DNA of 64,000 bases from Acinetobacter courvalinii (GTDB lineage Bacteria > Pseudomonadota > Gammaproteobacteria > Pseudomonadales > Moraxellaceae): assembly GCF_014635545.1 (NCBI RefSeq), contig NZ_BMDA01000003.1:248001-312000 (forward strand), given 5' to 3'. Shown in pieces: positions 39,616-47,920 of this stretch (position 1 is the first letter of the stretch; each line of letters opens with the position of its first letter). A program made the translations under genes and the position numbers. The notes under the pieces are model-generated. The model saw only the letters and a list, made by a program, of their open reading frames with translations. It was not told the DNA's origin and did no database searches.

Positions 39616-40968
39616 ATGCGCAACACCCGACATTATTCGCTGAAGAAAAGACTGATCTGGGGAACCTCGATTTTTAGCGTGGTGTTGGGTTGTTTTCTGA
39701 TTTTGGCCGCTTATAAAATTTCCTTACATGAGGTCGATGAAATTTTAGATACGCAAATGCAATATATGGCTGAGCGCTCGACCTCCCAGCCTTTGACCAC
39801 AGTTGCTAGCCGTGTTGAATTGCACCGGACCTATCATGAAGAAGATTTACTGATTGATATCTGGGCCTATAAAGACCAGAGCCATTTATGGCACCAGACC
39901 CATCTCTTGGTTCCGCCAGTCAAACAGGCTGGGTTTTACACCCAGAACACGCCGCAAGGGAAGTGGCGTGTTTATGTGATTCCCTTAAAAGATTATCAGA
40001 TTCAGATCAGTCAGCAGGAGCAGGTGCGAAAAGCGTTCGCTTGGGAACTGGCGGGCAGCATGTTTATTCCTTATATCCTGTTGCTGCCTGTAGCGATTAT
40101 TGTACTGGCCTTTATTATCAGTCTTAGTCTTAAACCGCTGGATGAATTTAAGGAAGAACTGACCCAGCGTGATTCCGATGGCTTATCACCGATTGACGTG
40201 AAAGATTATCCGCAGGAATTATTACCGACCATTGAAGAAATGAACCGGTTGTTTGAACGGATTCAGCATGCACAGACCGAACAGAAACAGTTTATTGCCG
40301 ATGCTGCACATGAGCTGAGGACACCAGTGACGGCATTGAATTTGCAAACCCGTATCTTGATTAGCCAGTTTCCTGAACATGAATCTTTGCAGAATCTGAG
40401 TAAGGGACTCGCCCGTATCCAGCATCTGGTGACGCAGCTTCTGGCCTTGGCTAAACAGGATGTCGCACTCAGCCTGATTGAACCGAATACCAGTTTCCGT
40501 CTTAATGATGTGGCGTTAAATTGTGTGGAGCAACTGGTCAATCTGGCCATGCAGAAAGAAATTGATCTCGGCTTTGAGCGTAATGATTTAATTGAAATGC
40601 AAAGCCTTGAATCAACGGTGCATTCGATTATTTTTAACCTGATTGACAATGCGATTAAGTACACACCAGTGCAGGGGATTATCAATATTTCGGTCTATAG
40701 CGATACCGATGATTTTGCCTATATTCAGATCGAAGACAGTGGTGCAGGGATTGATCCTGAACAATATGACAAGGTGTTGAAGCGTTTCTACCGGGTGCAT
40801 CACCATTTAGAGGTCGGCAGCGGACTGGGCTTATCAATTGTGGATAAAGCGACCCAGCGTTTGGGTGGTGTGTTGAGTTTATCGAGAAGTATTGAACTGG
40901 GTGGATTATCGGTATTGGTTAAATTACCGAAAAAACTTGCCCATCATGAAGACAAGGCAAGTCACTAA
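39616..40968 (+). CDS. pmrB: sensor histidine kinase PmrB
   Basis: This is the membrane sensor kinase partner of PmrA. The 450-residue protein has two transmembrane segments (about residues 14-32 and 151-172) around a periplasmic sensor, then HAMP, the H box AHELRTP (His232, Pro237), the N box NLIDNAIKYT, and G boxes DSGAGI and GSGLGLSIV. It starts four residues upstream of the A. baumannii MHYSLKK start, so its Pro237 is the equivalent of A. baumannii Pro233, a colistin-resistance hot spot, and it is unaltered here. It starts 4 bp after pmrA. Confidence 0.95.
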   Translation: MRNTRHYSLKKRLIWGTSIFSVVLGCFLILAAYKISLHEVDEILDTQMQYMAERSTSQPLTTVASRVELHRTYHEEDLLIDIWAYKDQSHLWHQTHLLVPPVKQAGFYTQNTPQGKWRVYVIPLKDYQIQISQQEQVRKAFAWELAGSMFIPYILLLPVAIIVLAFIISLSLKPLDEFKEELTQRDSDGLSPIDVKDYPQELLPTIEEMNRLFERIQHAQTEQKQFIADAAHELRTPVTALNLQTRILISQFPEHESLQNLSKGLARIQHLVTQLLALAKQDVALSLIEPNTSFRLNDVALNCVEQLVNLAMQKEIDLGFERNDLIEMQSLESTVHSIIFNLIDNAIKYTPVQGIINISVYSDTDDFAYIQIEDSGAGIDPEQYDKVLKRFYRVHHHLEVGSGLGLSIVDKATQRLGGVLSLSRSIELGGLSVLVKLPKKLAHHEDKASH

Positions 40969-40985
40969 ATCGTTGAGGAAATGAC

Positions 40986-41801
40986 TCAACTGATCTGGGG
41001 TGCGGTTTCGGCTTGTTCGCGTAAATAACGTAGGAACAGCACACATTTCTGGATACGCTTGCCGTCATTGCCGACTTTACTGACATTAAAGCGTAGCACC
41101 CAGTTTAAACGTTTGCCGACTTTGCAAATATCTTTATAGACTTGTGGTTCGGCCAGGAGGGCTTGGTAAAGTTGCTGGCTAGCCTGTTCAAGCTGTTCAA
41201 ACTCAAAATGATAAGCGGTGGAAAAAATAAATAATAACCAGTCACGTACAAAGCAGTCATGCAGGCTGAGTACATCTTTCGGATCGGTTTCAAAGTCAAT
41301 AAAGGTAAACTGGTTTTGTTGATCAACCAGAATATTGCGCGCGAAAGCTTCGCTTAAATAACCTTGCTGCTGATGAATATAACTAATGGCTTGAATGGCC
41401 TGGTCAAATAAGGCATATCTCGCTTCAGGATGATCTTTGAGGCTGCCCAGCTTTTGATCGAGCTGACTCACAGGACTTTGACGTTGTGAGCCGACATCCT
41501 CCAATAAAATTCCCTTTTTGGATACTGCCAATACATTCGGCGTCGAGATCCCTAGCGCTTTGAGTTGTTGAATGCGCTTGAACTCGCATTGAATGGCCTT
41601 CGCTCCGCCCTGATTCGGGACCGGGGTAATTGCACCTAGATTAAAGATCTTGGCCAACCATTTCAGCGGCGTATAAAGCCATAGTCCATGGCGTTCAGAA
41701 GCCTTTTTTAACCATACTTTGCGTAAGCCTAATTCATAAGATTGAATAGAGTCTTGTTGGGAAGCAAGCGTAGATTCTAAAAATATTTGAAAATCGGACA
41801 T
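40986..41801 (-). CDS. Kdo/InaA-type kinase-like protein (BUD32-like fold)
   Basis: This cytoplasmic protein has a lipopolysaccharide-kinase-like fold. ATG 41801 gives 271 residues; a TTG at 41831 would add ten. A hinge-type segment GILLEDVG (residues 97-104) and a DFE metal motif (IDFETDP, Asp169) are visible. The catalytic loop reads LSEAFARNILVD (149-160): Asn156 is present, but the usual HGDLH-type Asp is replaced. It lies 61 bp behind a PAP2 gene with a PmrA box, convergent to pmrB. A role in lipid A core modification is inferred. Confidence 0.78.
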   Translation of the reverse strand: MSDFQIFLESTLASQQDSIQSYELGLRKVWLKKASERHGLWLYTPLKWLAKIFNLGAITPVPNQGGAKAIQCEFKRIQQLKALGISTPNVLAVSKKGILLEDVGSQRQSPVSQLDQKLGSLKDHPEARYALFDQAIQAISYIHQQQGYLSEAFARNILVDQQNQFTFIDFETDPKDVLSLHDCFVRDWLLFIFSTAYHFEFEQLEQASQQLYQALLAEPQVYKDICKVGKRLNWVLRFNVSKVGNDGKRIQKCVLFLRYLREQAETAPQIS

Positions 41802-41862
41802 ACGACAGCAAAAAAATCCTAATGTGAGCAAAATTCAGTGCCCGCTCAATGGACACTGCTTG

Positions 41863-42579
41863 TCACTTTACCACATCAGATGCCAATAAAGGTACTGCAT
41901 CGCGTTTTGCTGCGCGTTGATGATACTTATAAGTAAATGTATAACATACTAAATTAATTACAACACAGACCCACGCTGTCCACAGGTTATGACTGAGGAA
42001 GTGGGCACCACGCATCATCTGTGCCCAGCCCATGGCGAATCCAATCAGCATTCCAGCAAATAGATAGAACCAGGCTCTACGTTTGTGATCGAGGCGATAG
42101 ACAAAATAACCGGTGATCAAGGCAAAGCCTGTACTGGCATGACCGCCGGGAAAGCAATGTCCGGTAGTTGCAGAGAAATCCCAGACAAAACCTGTTACGG
42201 TTTCATGGGTCATATACCACGGGCAGGCCTGGGCAGAGTGCGCTTTCAGCAAACCTACGATGCAGGTACACAACATACTGACCCAAAACATATAGCCATA
42301 TTGCCAGCGTTGAGCTTTCAGTTTTTCAACTTTAAATGAAGCACACCACAGCAAAAAGAAGATCACGTAGATGGCAGTTAAAAGCTGTTTAACGTAACTA
42401 TGGTTAAGTTGTTCCAGAAACCAGTCATGCTTATAAGGAAAATCACCATGTAAGCTGACCCAAGGCGCAATCAGATGTAAGTCAATTGCTCCGCCTACAG
42501 GAAACACTAACAGTAAAATAAAAAAACTGATAAAAACTAAAAAGCTCGTCCATAAGAAAAAAGGCGTTCTTAAAATCAT
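41863..42579 (-). CDS. PAP2-family membrane phosphatase next to pmrCAB
   Basis: This 238-residue inner-membrane phosphatase has about six transmembrane segments. PAP2 motifs are KAHSAQACPW (residues 112-121), CFPGGHAS (142-149, His147) and RGAHFLSHNLWT (190-201, Arg190, His197). The Asp three residues after the last His is not present; SHNLWT is typical of the COG3907 branch. Such enzymes remove phosphate from lipid substrates such as lipid A. A PmrA box lies upstream. It probably forms an operon with the kinase-like gene. The substrate is not proven. Confidence 0.85.
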   Translation of the reverse strand: MILRTPFFLWTSFLVFISFFILLLVFPVGGAIDLHLIAPWVSLHGDFPYKHDWFLEQLNHSYVKQLLTAIYVIFFLLWCASFKVEKLKAQRWQYGYMFWVSMLCTCIVGLLKAHSAQACPWYMTHETVTGFVWDFSATTGHCFPGGHASTGFALITGYFVYRLDHKRRAWFYLFAGMLIGFAMGWAQMMRGAHFLSHNLWTAWVCVVINLVCYTFTYKYHQRAAKRDAVPLLASDVVK

Positions 42580-42630
42580 GGAACATACTGTTAATGTGAG
42601 ATAAACATCTCACTATTTAATTCCTAAAAG

Positions 42631-42647
42631 CTTAATCTGCTCTTAAA
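42631..42647 (-). promoter_or_regulatory. putative PmrA box upstream of the PAP2 gene
   Basis: On the minus strand the sequence is TTTAAG-AGCAG-ATTAAG, an exact fit to HTTAAD-N5-HTTAAD. It lies 51 bp upstream of the PAP2 ATG, and a weak -10-like TTAAAT begins 10 bp after it, the same spacing as at pmrC. This supports PmrA control of the PAP2-kinase pair; it is inference until tested. Confidence 0.6.
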
Positions 42648-42758
42648 TTTATATAAAAAAATGTTGGCTGAACGCTTGCTTGGAAAAGCTTAAAGATTTT
42701 ATAAATCTGGAGGGCAAGTTTGAGCATTTTGTAAAATAACGCTCGAGCTTTATTCGAT

Positions 42759-42790
42759 AAAAAGCAGCCATTTAGGCTGCTTTATTTGTT
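42759..42790 (-). terminator. rho-independent terminator of the glt operon
   Basis: AAAGCAGCC (42761-42769) pairs with GGCTGCTTT (42775-42783) around ATTTA. On the minus strand the stem runs into TTTTTATC. It lies 15 bp past the gltL stop. Confidence 0.8.
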
Positions 42791-42804
42791 GCATATCGTT
42801 TAGG

Positions 42805-43548
42805 TTAATGCAAAATTTTATCGAGAAACTGCTGCGCGCGTTCACCACGTGGCGTACCAAAGAATTCATCTTTGGAGCAGTCTTCAACAATTTTACCCTG
42901 ATCCATAAAGATAATCCGGTTAGCCACCTGACGGGCAAAGCCCATTTCATGGGTCACACACATCATGGTCATGCCTTCTTTGGCCAGTCCGACCATGACA
43001 TCCAGTACTTCATTGATCATTTCCGGATCAAGTGCCGAAGTCGGTTCATCAAATAGCATGGCAATCGGGTCCATACTCAGCGCACGTGCAATTGCCACCC
43101 GTTGCTGTTGCCCACCTGAGAGCTGGGCCGGATATTTATTGGCATGGGCACTGAGTCCAACACGGTCCAGATAAGCCAGTCCTTTTTTATTGGCTTCTGC
43201 TTCTGAACGTCCCAAGACCTTGATCTGGGCTATGGTCAGGTTTTCAGTAATGCTCAGATGTGGAAACAGTTCAAAATGCTGAAACACCATACCGACCCGG
43301 CTACGCAGTTTGGTCATATCGGTTTTGGGTTCGTGCACGGGTACGCCATCGACAAAGATTTTACCCTGTTGAAAGGGTTCCAGCCCATTGACAGTTTTGA
43401 TCAAGGTGGACTTGCCTGAACCTGAAGGACCGCAGACCACCACCACTTCACCTTGACGGATCTGGGTGCTGCAATCGGTCAGTACCTGAAACTGGTCGTA
43501 CCATTTACTGACATTTTGGAGGTCTATCATTACTTTATTGTCGCTCAT
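42805..43548 (-). CDS. gltL: glutamate/aspartate ABC transporter, ATP-binding subunit
   Basis: This ATPase energises acidic amino-acid import with GltJK. The 247-residue protein has Walker A GPSGSGKST (residues 35-43), the signature LSGGQQQR, Walker B AMLFDEPTSALDP and the H loop VTHEMGFA. It is last in gltIJKL and overlaps gltK by 4 bp. Confidence 0.94.
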   Translation of the reverse strand: MSDNKVMIDLQNVSKWYDQFQVLTDCSTQIRQGEVVVVCGPSGSGKSTLIKTVNGLEPFQQGKIFVDGVPVHEPKTDMTKLRSRVGMVFQHFELFPHLSITENLTIAQIKVLGRSEAEANKKGLAYLDRVGLSAHANKYPAQLSGGQQQRVAIARALSMDPIAMLFDEPTSALDPEMINEVLDVMVGLAKEGMTMMCVTHEMGFARQVANRIIFMDQGKIVEDCSKDEFFGTPRGERAQQFLDKILH

Positions 43549-44228
43549 ACCCGTAACCTCCTTTGTAAACGTTTAACTGCGAATGTGGCAATGGCGCTGA
43601 TGGTAAAGTACACAAGTCCTGCAAATAGAATATATTGGGTAAGCAAGGACATTAAATCTCCACGAACATAGGTTGTTCTGAAAAAGTCGAGCAGACCAAT
43701 GGCATACACCATGGTGGAATCCTGAAACAGGATAATGGTTTGCTGAAGTAATAACGGCATCATTTTTCTAAAAGCCTGTGGCAGGATAATCAGGCGCATC
43801 GATTGCCCATAACTCATGCCCAGCGCGGATGCCGCCGCAGCCTGTCCTTTCGGAATAGACTGGATACCGGCACGGACAATTTCAGAAAAGTAAGCGGCTT
43901 CAAACAGCATAAATGCCACGATACTGGAAACCAGTGCGGTATCAATGGTCAGATACTGGCCTGTTGCTGCGGTATAGATAAAGGGAACGGCAAAATAAAA
44001 CCACATCAGCACCAGCAGCAGGGGGATGGAACGGAACAGGTTGACATAAGCCTGTGCAACCACATTCAGAATCCTGATGGATGACAGACGCATTAATGCC
44101 AGCAATGTACCAATGGCAATACCACCAATGGTGGCGATGACCACGACTTTTAAGGTAATGCTGAAACCATGCCAGAGAGCTGGTCCGGACTGCTGTAAAT
44201 CACTGAGAAAAGAAGTTAACCATTCCAT
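43545..44228 (-). CDS. gltK: glutamate/aspartate ABC transporter, permease GltK
   Basis: This polar amino-acid permease (HisM/GltK family) of 227 residues has about five membrane segments. The EAA loop is seen in the stretch EIVRAGIQSIPKGQAAAASA (about residues 115-134). It is one base pair from gltJ and overlaps gltL by 4 bp. Confidence 0.93.
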   Translation of the reverse strand: MEWLTSFLSDLQQSGPALWHGFSITLKVVVIATIGGIAIGTLLALMRLSSIRILNVVAQAYVNLFRSIPLLLVLMWFYFAVPFIYTAATGQYLTIDTALVSSIVAFMLFEAAYFSEIVRAGIQSIPKGQAAAASALGMSYGQSMRLIILPQAFRKMMPLLLQQTIILFQDSTMVYAIGLLDFFRTTYVRGDLMSLLTQYILFAGLVYFTISAIATFAVKRLQRRLRV

Positions 44229-44229
44229 G

Positions 44230-44973
44230 CTACTTACCTCCTGATATTAAACCAGGAATGCGTAAACGCTTTTCCAGCAGGTTCATGGCAAAGATAAGAC
44301 AGATATTGATGACAATAAAAATCACGGTAACATAGGTGTAGATTTCGATGGTGTTCTGGGTGTATTCACTGATGGTTTTCATCTGCGAAATAATTTCTGC
44401 CACACCCACCAAAGACGCAACCGAGGTGTTTTTCACGCAGTTGGTCAGCTCGGAACTCAACGGCGGTAAAATGGTACGAAAAGATTGCGGCAGAATGACA
44501 TAGCGGTACAGTTGCAGAGTCGAAAATCCCATGGCATAACCGGCATTAATTTGCCCTTTGGGCAGGGCTTCAATACCAGTGCGCACCTGCTCACAGACAC
44601 GTGCTGCGGTAAACAGTCCAAGTCCGATACTGGCCGAAATCAGGGCTGTGGTATTGGCACCCAGATCATTCATCCACCAGTTTTTAATCGGTGCAGGCAG
44701 AAAGTTGGGAACCACATAAAACCAGATAAATAACTGAACCAGTAAAGGGATATTCCTGAACACGGTGACATAGGCCGTACCGATGGCCCTGGCGGTTTTA
44801 TTTGGAAGTGTGCGCATAATTCCGAGGATACTGCCTAGCAGCATGGCGATGGTCCATGCGACAACAGCAATCACGATCAGCCATCCCAGGCCGGTGATAA
44901 TCCAGTTCAGGTAGGTGGTGTCTCCAATACCTGTCGATTGCCACAATACTCCCCAGTTCCAGCTATAATTCAT
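44230..44973 (-). CDS. gltJ: glutamate/aspartate ABC transporter, permease GltJ
   Basis: This is the second permease subunit. ATG 44973 is chosen because AGGAG precedes it by 7 bp, giving MNYSWNWGVLW and 247 residues; ATG 45003 would add ten residues with no site. The EAA loop ARVCEQVRTGIEALPKGQIN (about residues 132-151) is visible. It is second in gltIJKL, behind an intercistronic hairpin. Confidence 0.92.
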   Translation of the reverse strand: MNYSWNWGVLWQSTGIGDTTYLNWIITGLGWLIVIAVVAWTIAMLLGSILGIMRTLPNKTARAIGTAYVTVFRNIPLLVQLFIWFYVVPNFLPAPIKNWWMNDLGANTTALISASIGLGLFTAARVCEQVRTGIEALPKGQINAGYAMGFSTLQLYRYVILPQSFRTILPPLSSELTNCVKNTSVASLVGVAEIISQMKTISEYTQNTIEIYTYVTVIFIVINICLIFAMNLLEKRLRIPGLISGGK

Positions 44974-44990
44974 AATAACTCCTGAGAAGA

Positions 44991-45020
44991 AACGGGAGAA
45001 CATCCTGTGTTTCCCGGTTC
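44991..45020 (-). other. intercistronic hairpin between gltI and gltJ
   Basis: AACGGGA and TCCCGGTT (44991-44997 and 45012-45019) can pair with one bulged G. Such hairpins often stabilise the upstream message so that the binding protein is made in excess over the permeases. No T-tract is present. Confidence 0.4.
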
Positions 45021-45049
45021 TGCAATAATAGTCTTGTTATCGCGGGGAA

Positions 45050-45994
45050 TTACTTATCCCGGTCATGTGGATTGGCAATCAAGGCTTTGAGCTGATCAGA
45101 CATCGCAAAGTCCAAGTTAATATTTTTTGGTGGAATTGGTTGCTGGAACCATTTTTTATACATGTTATTGATTTCACCAGAAGCATAAGTGGCTTTAATG
45201 GCATCATCAACCACCTGTTTAAAGCCTGTATCACCTTTACGCAGCATACAGCCATAGATTTCATGAATTGGCGCAGTGCCGACGATTTCCCATTGATTCG
45301 GGTCTTTGGCTTTGGATTTTTCACCCGCAAGTAAAATATCATCCATCATAAATGCGACAGCACGACCATTTTGCAGCATCAGGAATGATTCGGCATGGTC
45401 TTTGGCAGAAATGATTTCGCCAATGCCAAGTTCTTGCTGGTGCTGGCGGATATAACGTTCAGAGGTCGTGCCTGCTGTGGTGACCAGTTTCTTGCCTTTT
45501 AAATCTGAAAAGTCCTTAATGCCGGAGTTCTTGGCCGTGAGTAGTCTTGAACCCACCTCAAAGAAACCGACCGAGAAATCCACCTGTTGCTGACGCTCTT
45601 TATTGTTGGTGGTTGAACCACACTCCAGATCAACCGTCCCATTAGAGACCAATGGAATACGGTTCTGGCTGGTCACCAGGTTATAGCGGATTTTCAGTTC
45701 TGGCATATTCAGCTTTTGCTTGATGGCTTCAACTACCTTGAGTTGCAGGTCATGGGCATAACCGACCGGCTGATTCGGATTGGAAGCAATGTAGGAAAAG
45801 GGAATCGATGAGTCACGATAGCCGAGTACAATCGTACCAGAGCTTTTAATTTTATTGAGTGTGCCCGAAGAAGAAGCACTACCATCCGCCGCTTTGTCAC
45901 CGGCAGCAGGGGCCTTATTGTCGCTACAGGCACTGAGTCCCAACATCAGGGCGCTTGCACAAAGCAGCGAGGTCATGGTGCGTTTAGATGTCAT
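45050..45994 (-). CDS. gltI: glutamate/aspartate periplasmic-binding lipoprotein
   Basis: This is the solute-binding protein of the GltIJKL importer. The 314-residue protein has a lipoprotein signal ending LGLSAC (Cys23), unlike the free periplasmic protein of E. coli. A type 2 binding fold follows, with SGTIVLGYRDSSIPFSY (about residues 53-69) and VDLECGSTTNN (about 121-131). It heads the operon. Confidence 0.92.
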   Translation of the reverse strand: MTSKRTMTSLLCASALMLGLSACSDNKAPAAGDKAADGSASSSGTLNKIKSSGTIVLGYRDSSIPFSYIASNPNQPVGYAHDLQLKVVEAIKQKLNMPELKIRYNLVTSQNRIPLVSNGTVDLECGSTTNNKERQQQVDFSVGFFEVGSRLLTAKNSGIKDFSDLKGKKLVTTAGTTSERYIRQHQQELGIGEIISAKDHAESFLMLQNGRAVAFMMDDILLAGEKSKAKDPNQWEIVGTAPIHEIYGCMLRKGDTGFKQVVDDAIKATYASGEINNMYKKWFQQPIPPKNINLDFAMSDQLKALIANPHDRDK

Positions 45995-46340
45995 CTACAA
46001 AACTCCTTTTGTATCATTCTGATGCATTCGTAATTGTTGCGGTTTAACCGTTGATTGTTATGAAAAATAATGTTTTCTTTCTAAACATAAAAAATACATT
46101 ATTTTTCATCTTAATCAACTTGCATACGATTGCTCAAGCGATATTGTTTACCGTTTTGTTAATGGTAACTGTTGATGAATTAAGCAGTTTTTAAATGAAT
46201 GAATTCTGATAAAAATGCAGGATATATAAAGCATAATTTATGCCATTCATGCCGTATGGATAAATGGCTTTATTCAGGCATTGCTGTTCTGTACGTCTAT
46301 GCGCAACGAAGTAAAGAGACCGTATTTTTAAGAAGAGATA
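45995..46340. other. intergenic region upstream of gltI
   Basis: About 345 bases lie between the amt terminator and gltI. They are AT-rich at 46060-46200 and should hold the glt promoter. I see no gene, RNA or clear operator. Confidence 0.4.
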
Positions 46341-46372
46341 AAAAAAGCGGCCTGATCAGCCGCGTTTAAATA
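46340..46372 (-). terminator. rho-independent terminator of amt
   Basis: GCGGC (46347-46351) pairs with GCCGC (46359-46363) around CTGATCA, followed on the minus strand by a run of T (complement of AAAAAA at 46341-46346). Confidence 0.75.
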
Positions 46373-46381
46373 AGATAAACA

Positions 46382-47623
46382 TTAGAACATCGATTCTTCA
46401 GAATTAGCTGAAATTTTATGGATGGACAGGTCGGCACCACGATACTCGTCTTCCTGGGAAAGACGCAGTCCAAGCGTGGCTTTTAACAGACCATAAACCA
46501 GGAAGCCGCCAGCCAGTGCAACGATAATGCCCAGACTGGTACCAATGATTTGTGAAATAAGGGAAACACCGCCAAGCCCGCCGAGTGCTTGTTGTCCAAA
46601 AATTCCCGCGGCAATCCCACCAAAGGCACCACATACGCCGTGTAGAGGCCAGACCCCCAGTACATCATCGACTTTCAGTTTGTTTTGGGTATAGGTAAAC
46701 AGGTAAACAAACAGTGCACCAGCGATGCCACCAATCAATAACGCACCAATAGGGTGCACAATATCTGAGCCTGCACAAATCGCGACCAGACCCGCCAGCG
46801 GACCATTGTGTAAGAACCCCGGGTCATTTTTACCCATAAAATTTGCGGCTAGGGTGCCACCAACCATCGCCATCAATGAATTAATCGCCACCAGACCTGA
46901 AATGGCTTCAACCCGTTGAGCGCTCATCACGTTAAAGCCAAACCAGCCGACGATCAGGATCCATGAACCTAAGGCGAGGAATGGAATTGAAGAAGGTGGG
47001 TGTGCGCTGACACGTCCATCATTTTTATAGCGACCATGACGTGCACCGAGTAAAATCACGGCAGCCAAAGCGATCCAGCCACCCATAGCATGCACCACAA
47101 CTGAACCGGCAAAGTCATGGAAACTTGCACCAAATGAGTTCTCGAGCCACTTTTGCAAGCCATAGTTGCCATTCCAGATCATGCCTTCAAAGAAGGGATA
47201 GATCAGCGCCACCAGAAGCAGGGTCGCAATCGCTTGCGAGCGCATCTTGGCACGTTCGGCAATCCCGCCCGAAATAATCGCCGGAATGGCTGCTGCAAAG
47301 GTCAGCAGGAAGAAACAGCGCATCAGGTTATAACCATGGTCTGAGGCTAAGGTGCTCCCTGCATGGAAGAAATTCTGACCATAGGCAATCCAGTAGCCGA
47401 CAAAGAAGTAGGCAATCGCTGAAATGGCGAAGTCGGTCAGGATTTTACTTAAGGCATTCACTTGGTTTTTATGCCGTACTGTGCCGAGTTCCAGAAATGC
47501 AAAGCCAGCATGCATTGCCAATACCAGTACTGCACCGAGCAGTAAGAAAAATAGATCTACGTTTTGCATAGTGGTGCTCAAAAAAAGTGCTAAATTCGAT
47601 TCTGGCGCATAGCTTTGATTCAT
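46382..47623 (-). CDS. amt: ammonium transporter
   Basis: This Amt/Rh-family trimeric channel conducts ammonium under nitrogen limitation. The 413-residue protein has 11 membrane segments. Family motifs include AFLELGTVRHKNQVNAL (about residues 46-62), the pore His in VVHAMGG, and LHGVCGAFGGIAAG with the second His. ATG 47623 (MNQSYAPE) is preferred over an upstream TTG at 47635. No glnK gene is adjacent, unlike the usual glnK-amtB pair. A sigma54-type promoter lies upstream. Confidence 0.92.
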   Translation of the reverse strand: MNQSYAPESNLALFLSTTMQNVDLFFLLLGAVLVLAMHAGFAFLELGTVRHKNQVNALSKILTDFAISAIAYFFVGYWIAYGQNFFHAGSTLASDHGYNLMRCFFLLTFAAAIPAIISGGIAERAKMRSQAIATLLLVALIYPFFEGMIWNGNYGLQKWLENSFGASFHDFAGSVVVHAMGGWIALAAVILLGARHGRYKNDGRVSAHPPSSIPFLALGSWILIVGWFGFNVMSAQRVEAISGLVAINSLMAMVGGTLAANFMGKNDPGFLHNGPLAGLVAICAGSDIVHPIGALLIGGIAGALFVYLFTYTQNKLKVDDVLGVWPLHGVCGAFGGIAAGIFGQQALGGLGGVSLISQIIGTSLGIIVALAGGFLVYGLLKATLGLRLSQEDEYRGADLSIHKISANSEESMF

Positions 47624-47700
47624 TTTTTGCACCAAAAAGGATTTAGTAAATCTAAAAACTCAGGCTGTAGGGGAACAGCCCAATTTAATGAAATAAATAA

Positions 47701-47716
47701 TGCAAAAAGTGCACCA
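47701..47716 (-). promoter_or_regulatory. putative sigma54 (-24/-12) promoter of amt
   Basis: On the minus strand TGGTGCACTTTTTGCA places GG and GC at the exact -24/-12 spacing of the sigma54 consensus TGGCACG-N4-TTGCA. The element ends 77 bp before the amt ATG. A TGCACCA half-site further upstream could bind NtrC, but no full dyad is seen. Confidence 0.45.
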
Positions 47717-47820
47717 ATTTAGAAAGTAATTTGTAATTTTGGTGAATAGTGGTGCAATTTGCTTAAAAACAGCACAGTTTATGCGGTGGTTTGAATGCAA
47801 CATCACCCTGCAAATTTCAT

Positions 47821-47895
47821 TTATTTTTTAGTTGATGAACAAGCGCAAGCGAGCATACCACCGTCACGCTTCATCTTGATCGGATAGACGATCAT
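47821..47895 (-). CDS. possible 24-codon micro-ORF downstream of atoE
   Basis: The frame from ATG 47895 to TAA 47821 encodes a Lys- and Cys-containing peptide, with CxC near the C-terminus. The open frame extends upstream to within the atoE end, with two further Cys. The third-position pattern and G+C of this stretch look coding-like rather than intergenic. It could be a real micro-protein or a relic of a longer gene end. No family was recognised. Confidence 0.22.
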   Translation of the reverse strand: MIVYPIKMKRDGGMLACACSSTKK

Positions 47896-47920
47896 GCCTG
47901 ACGATGGCGAGCCTGCGTAT

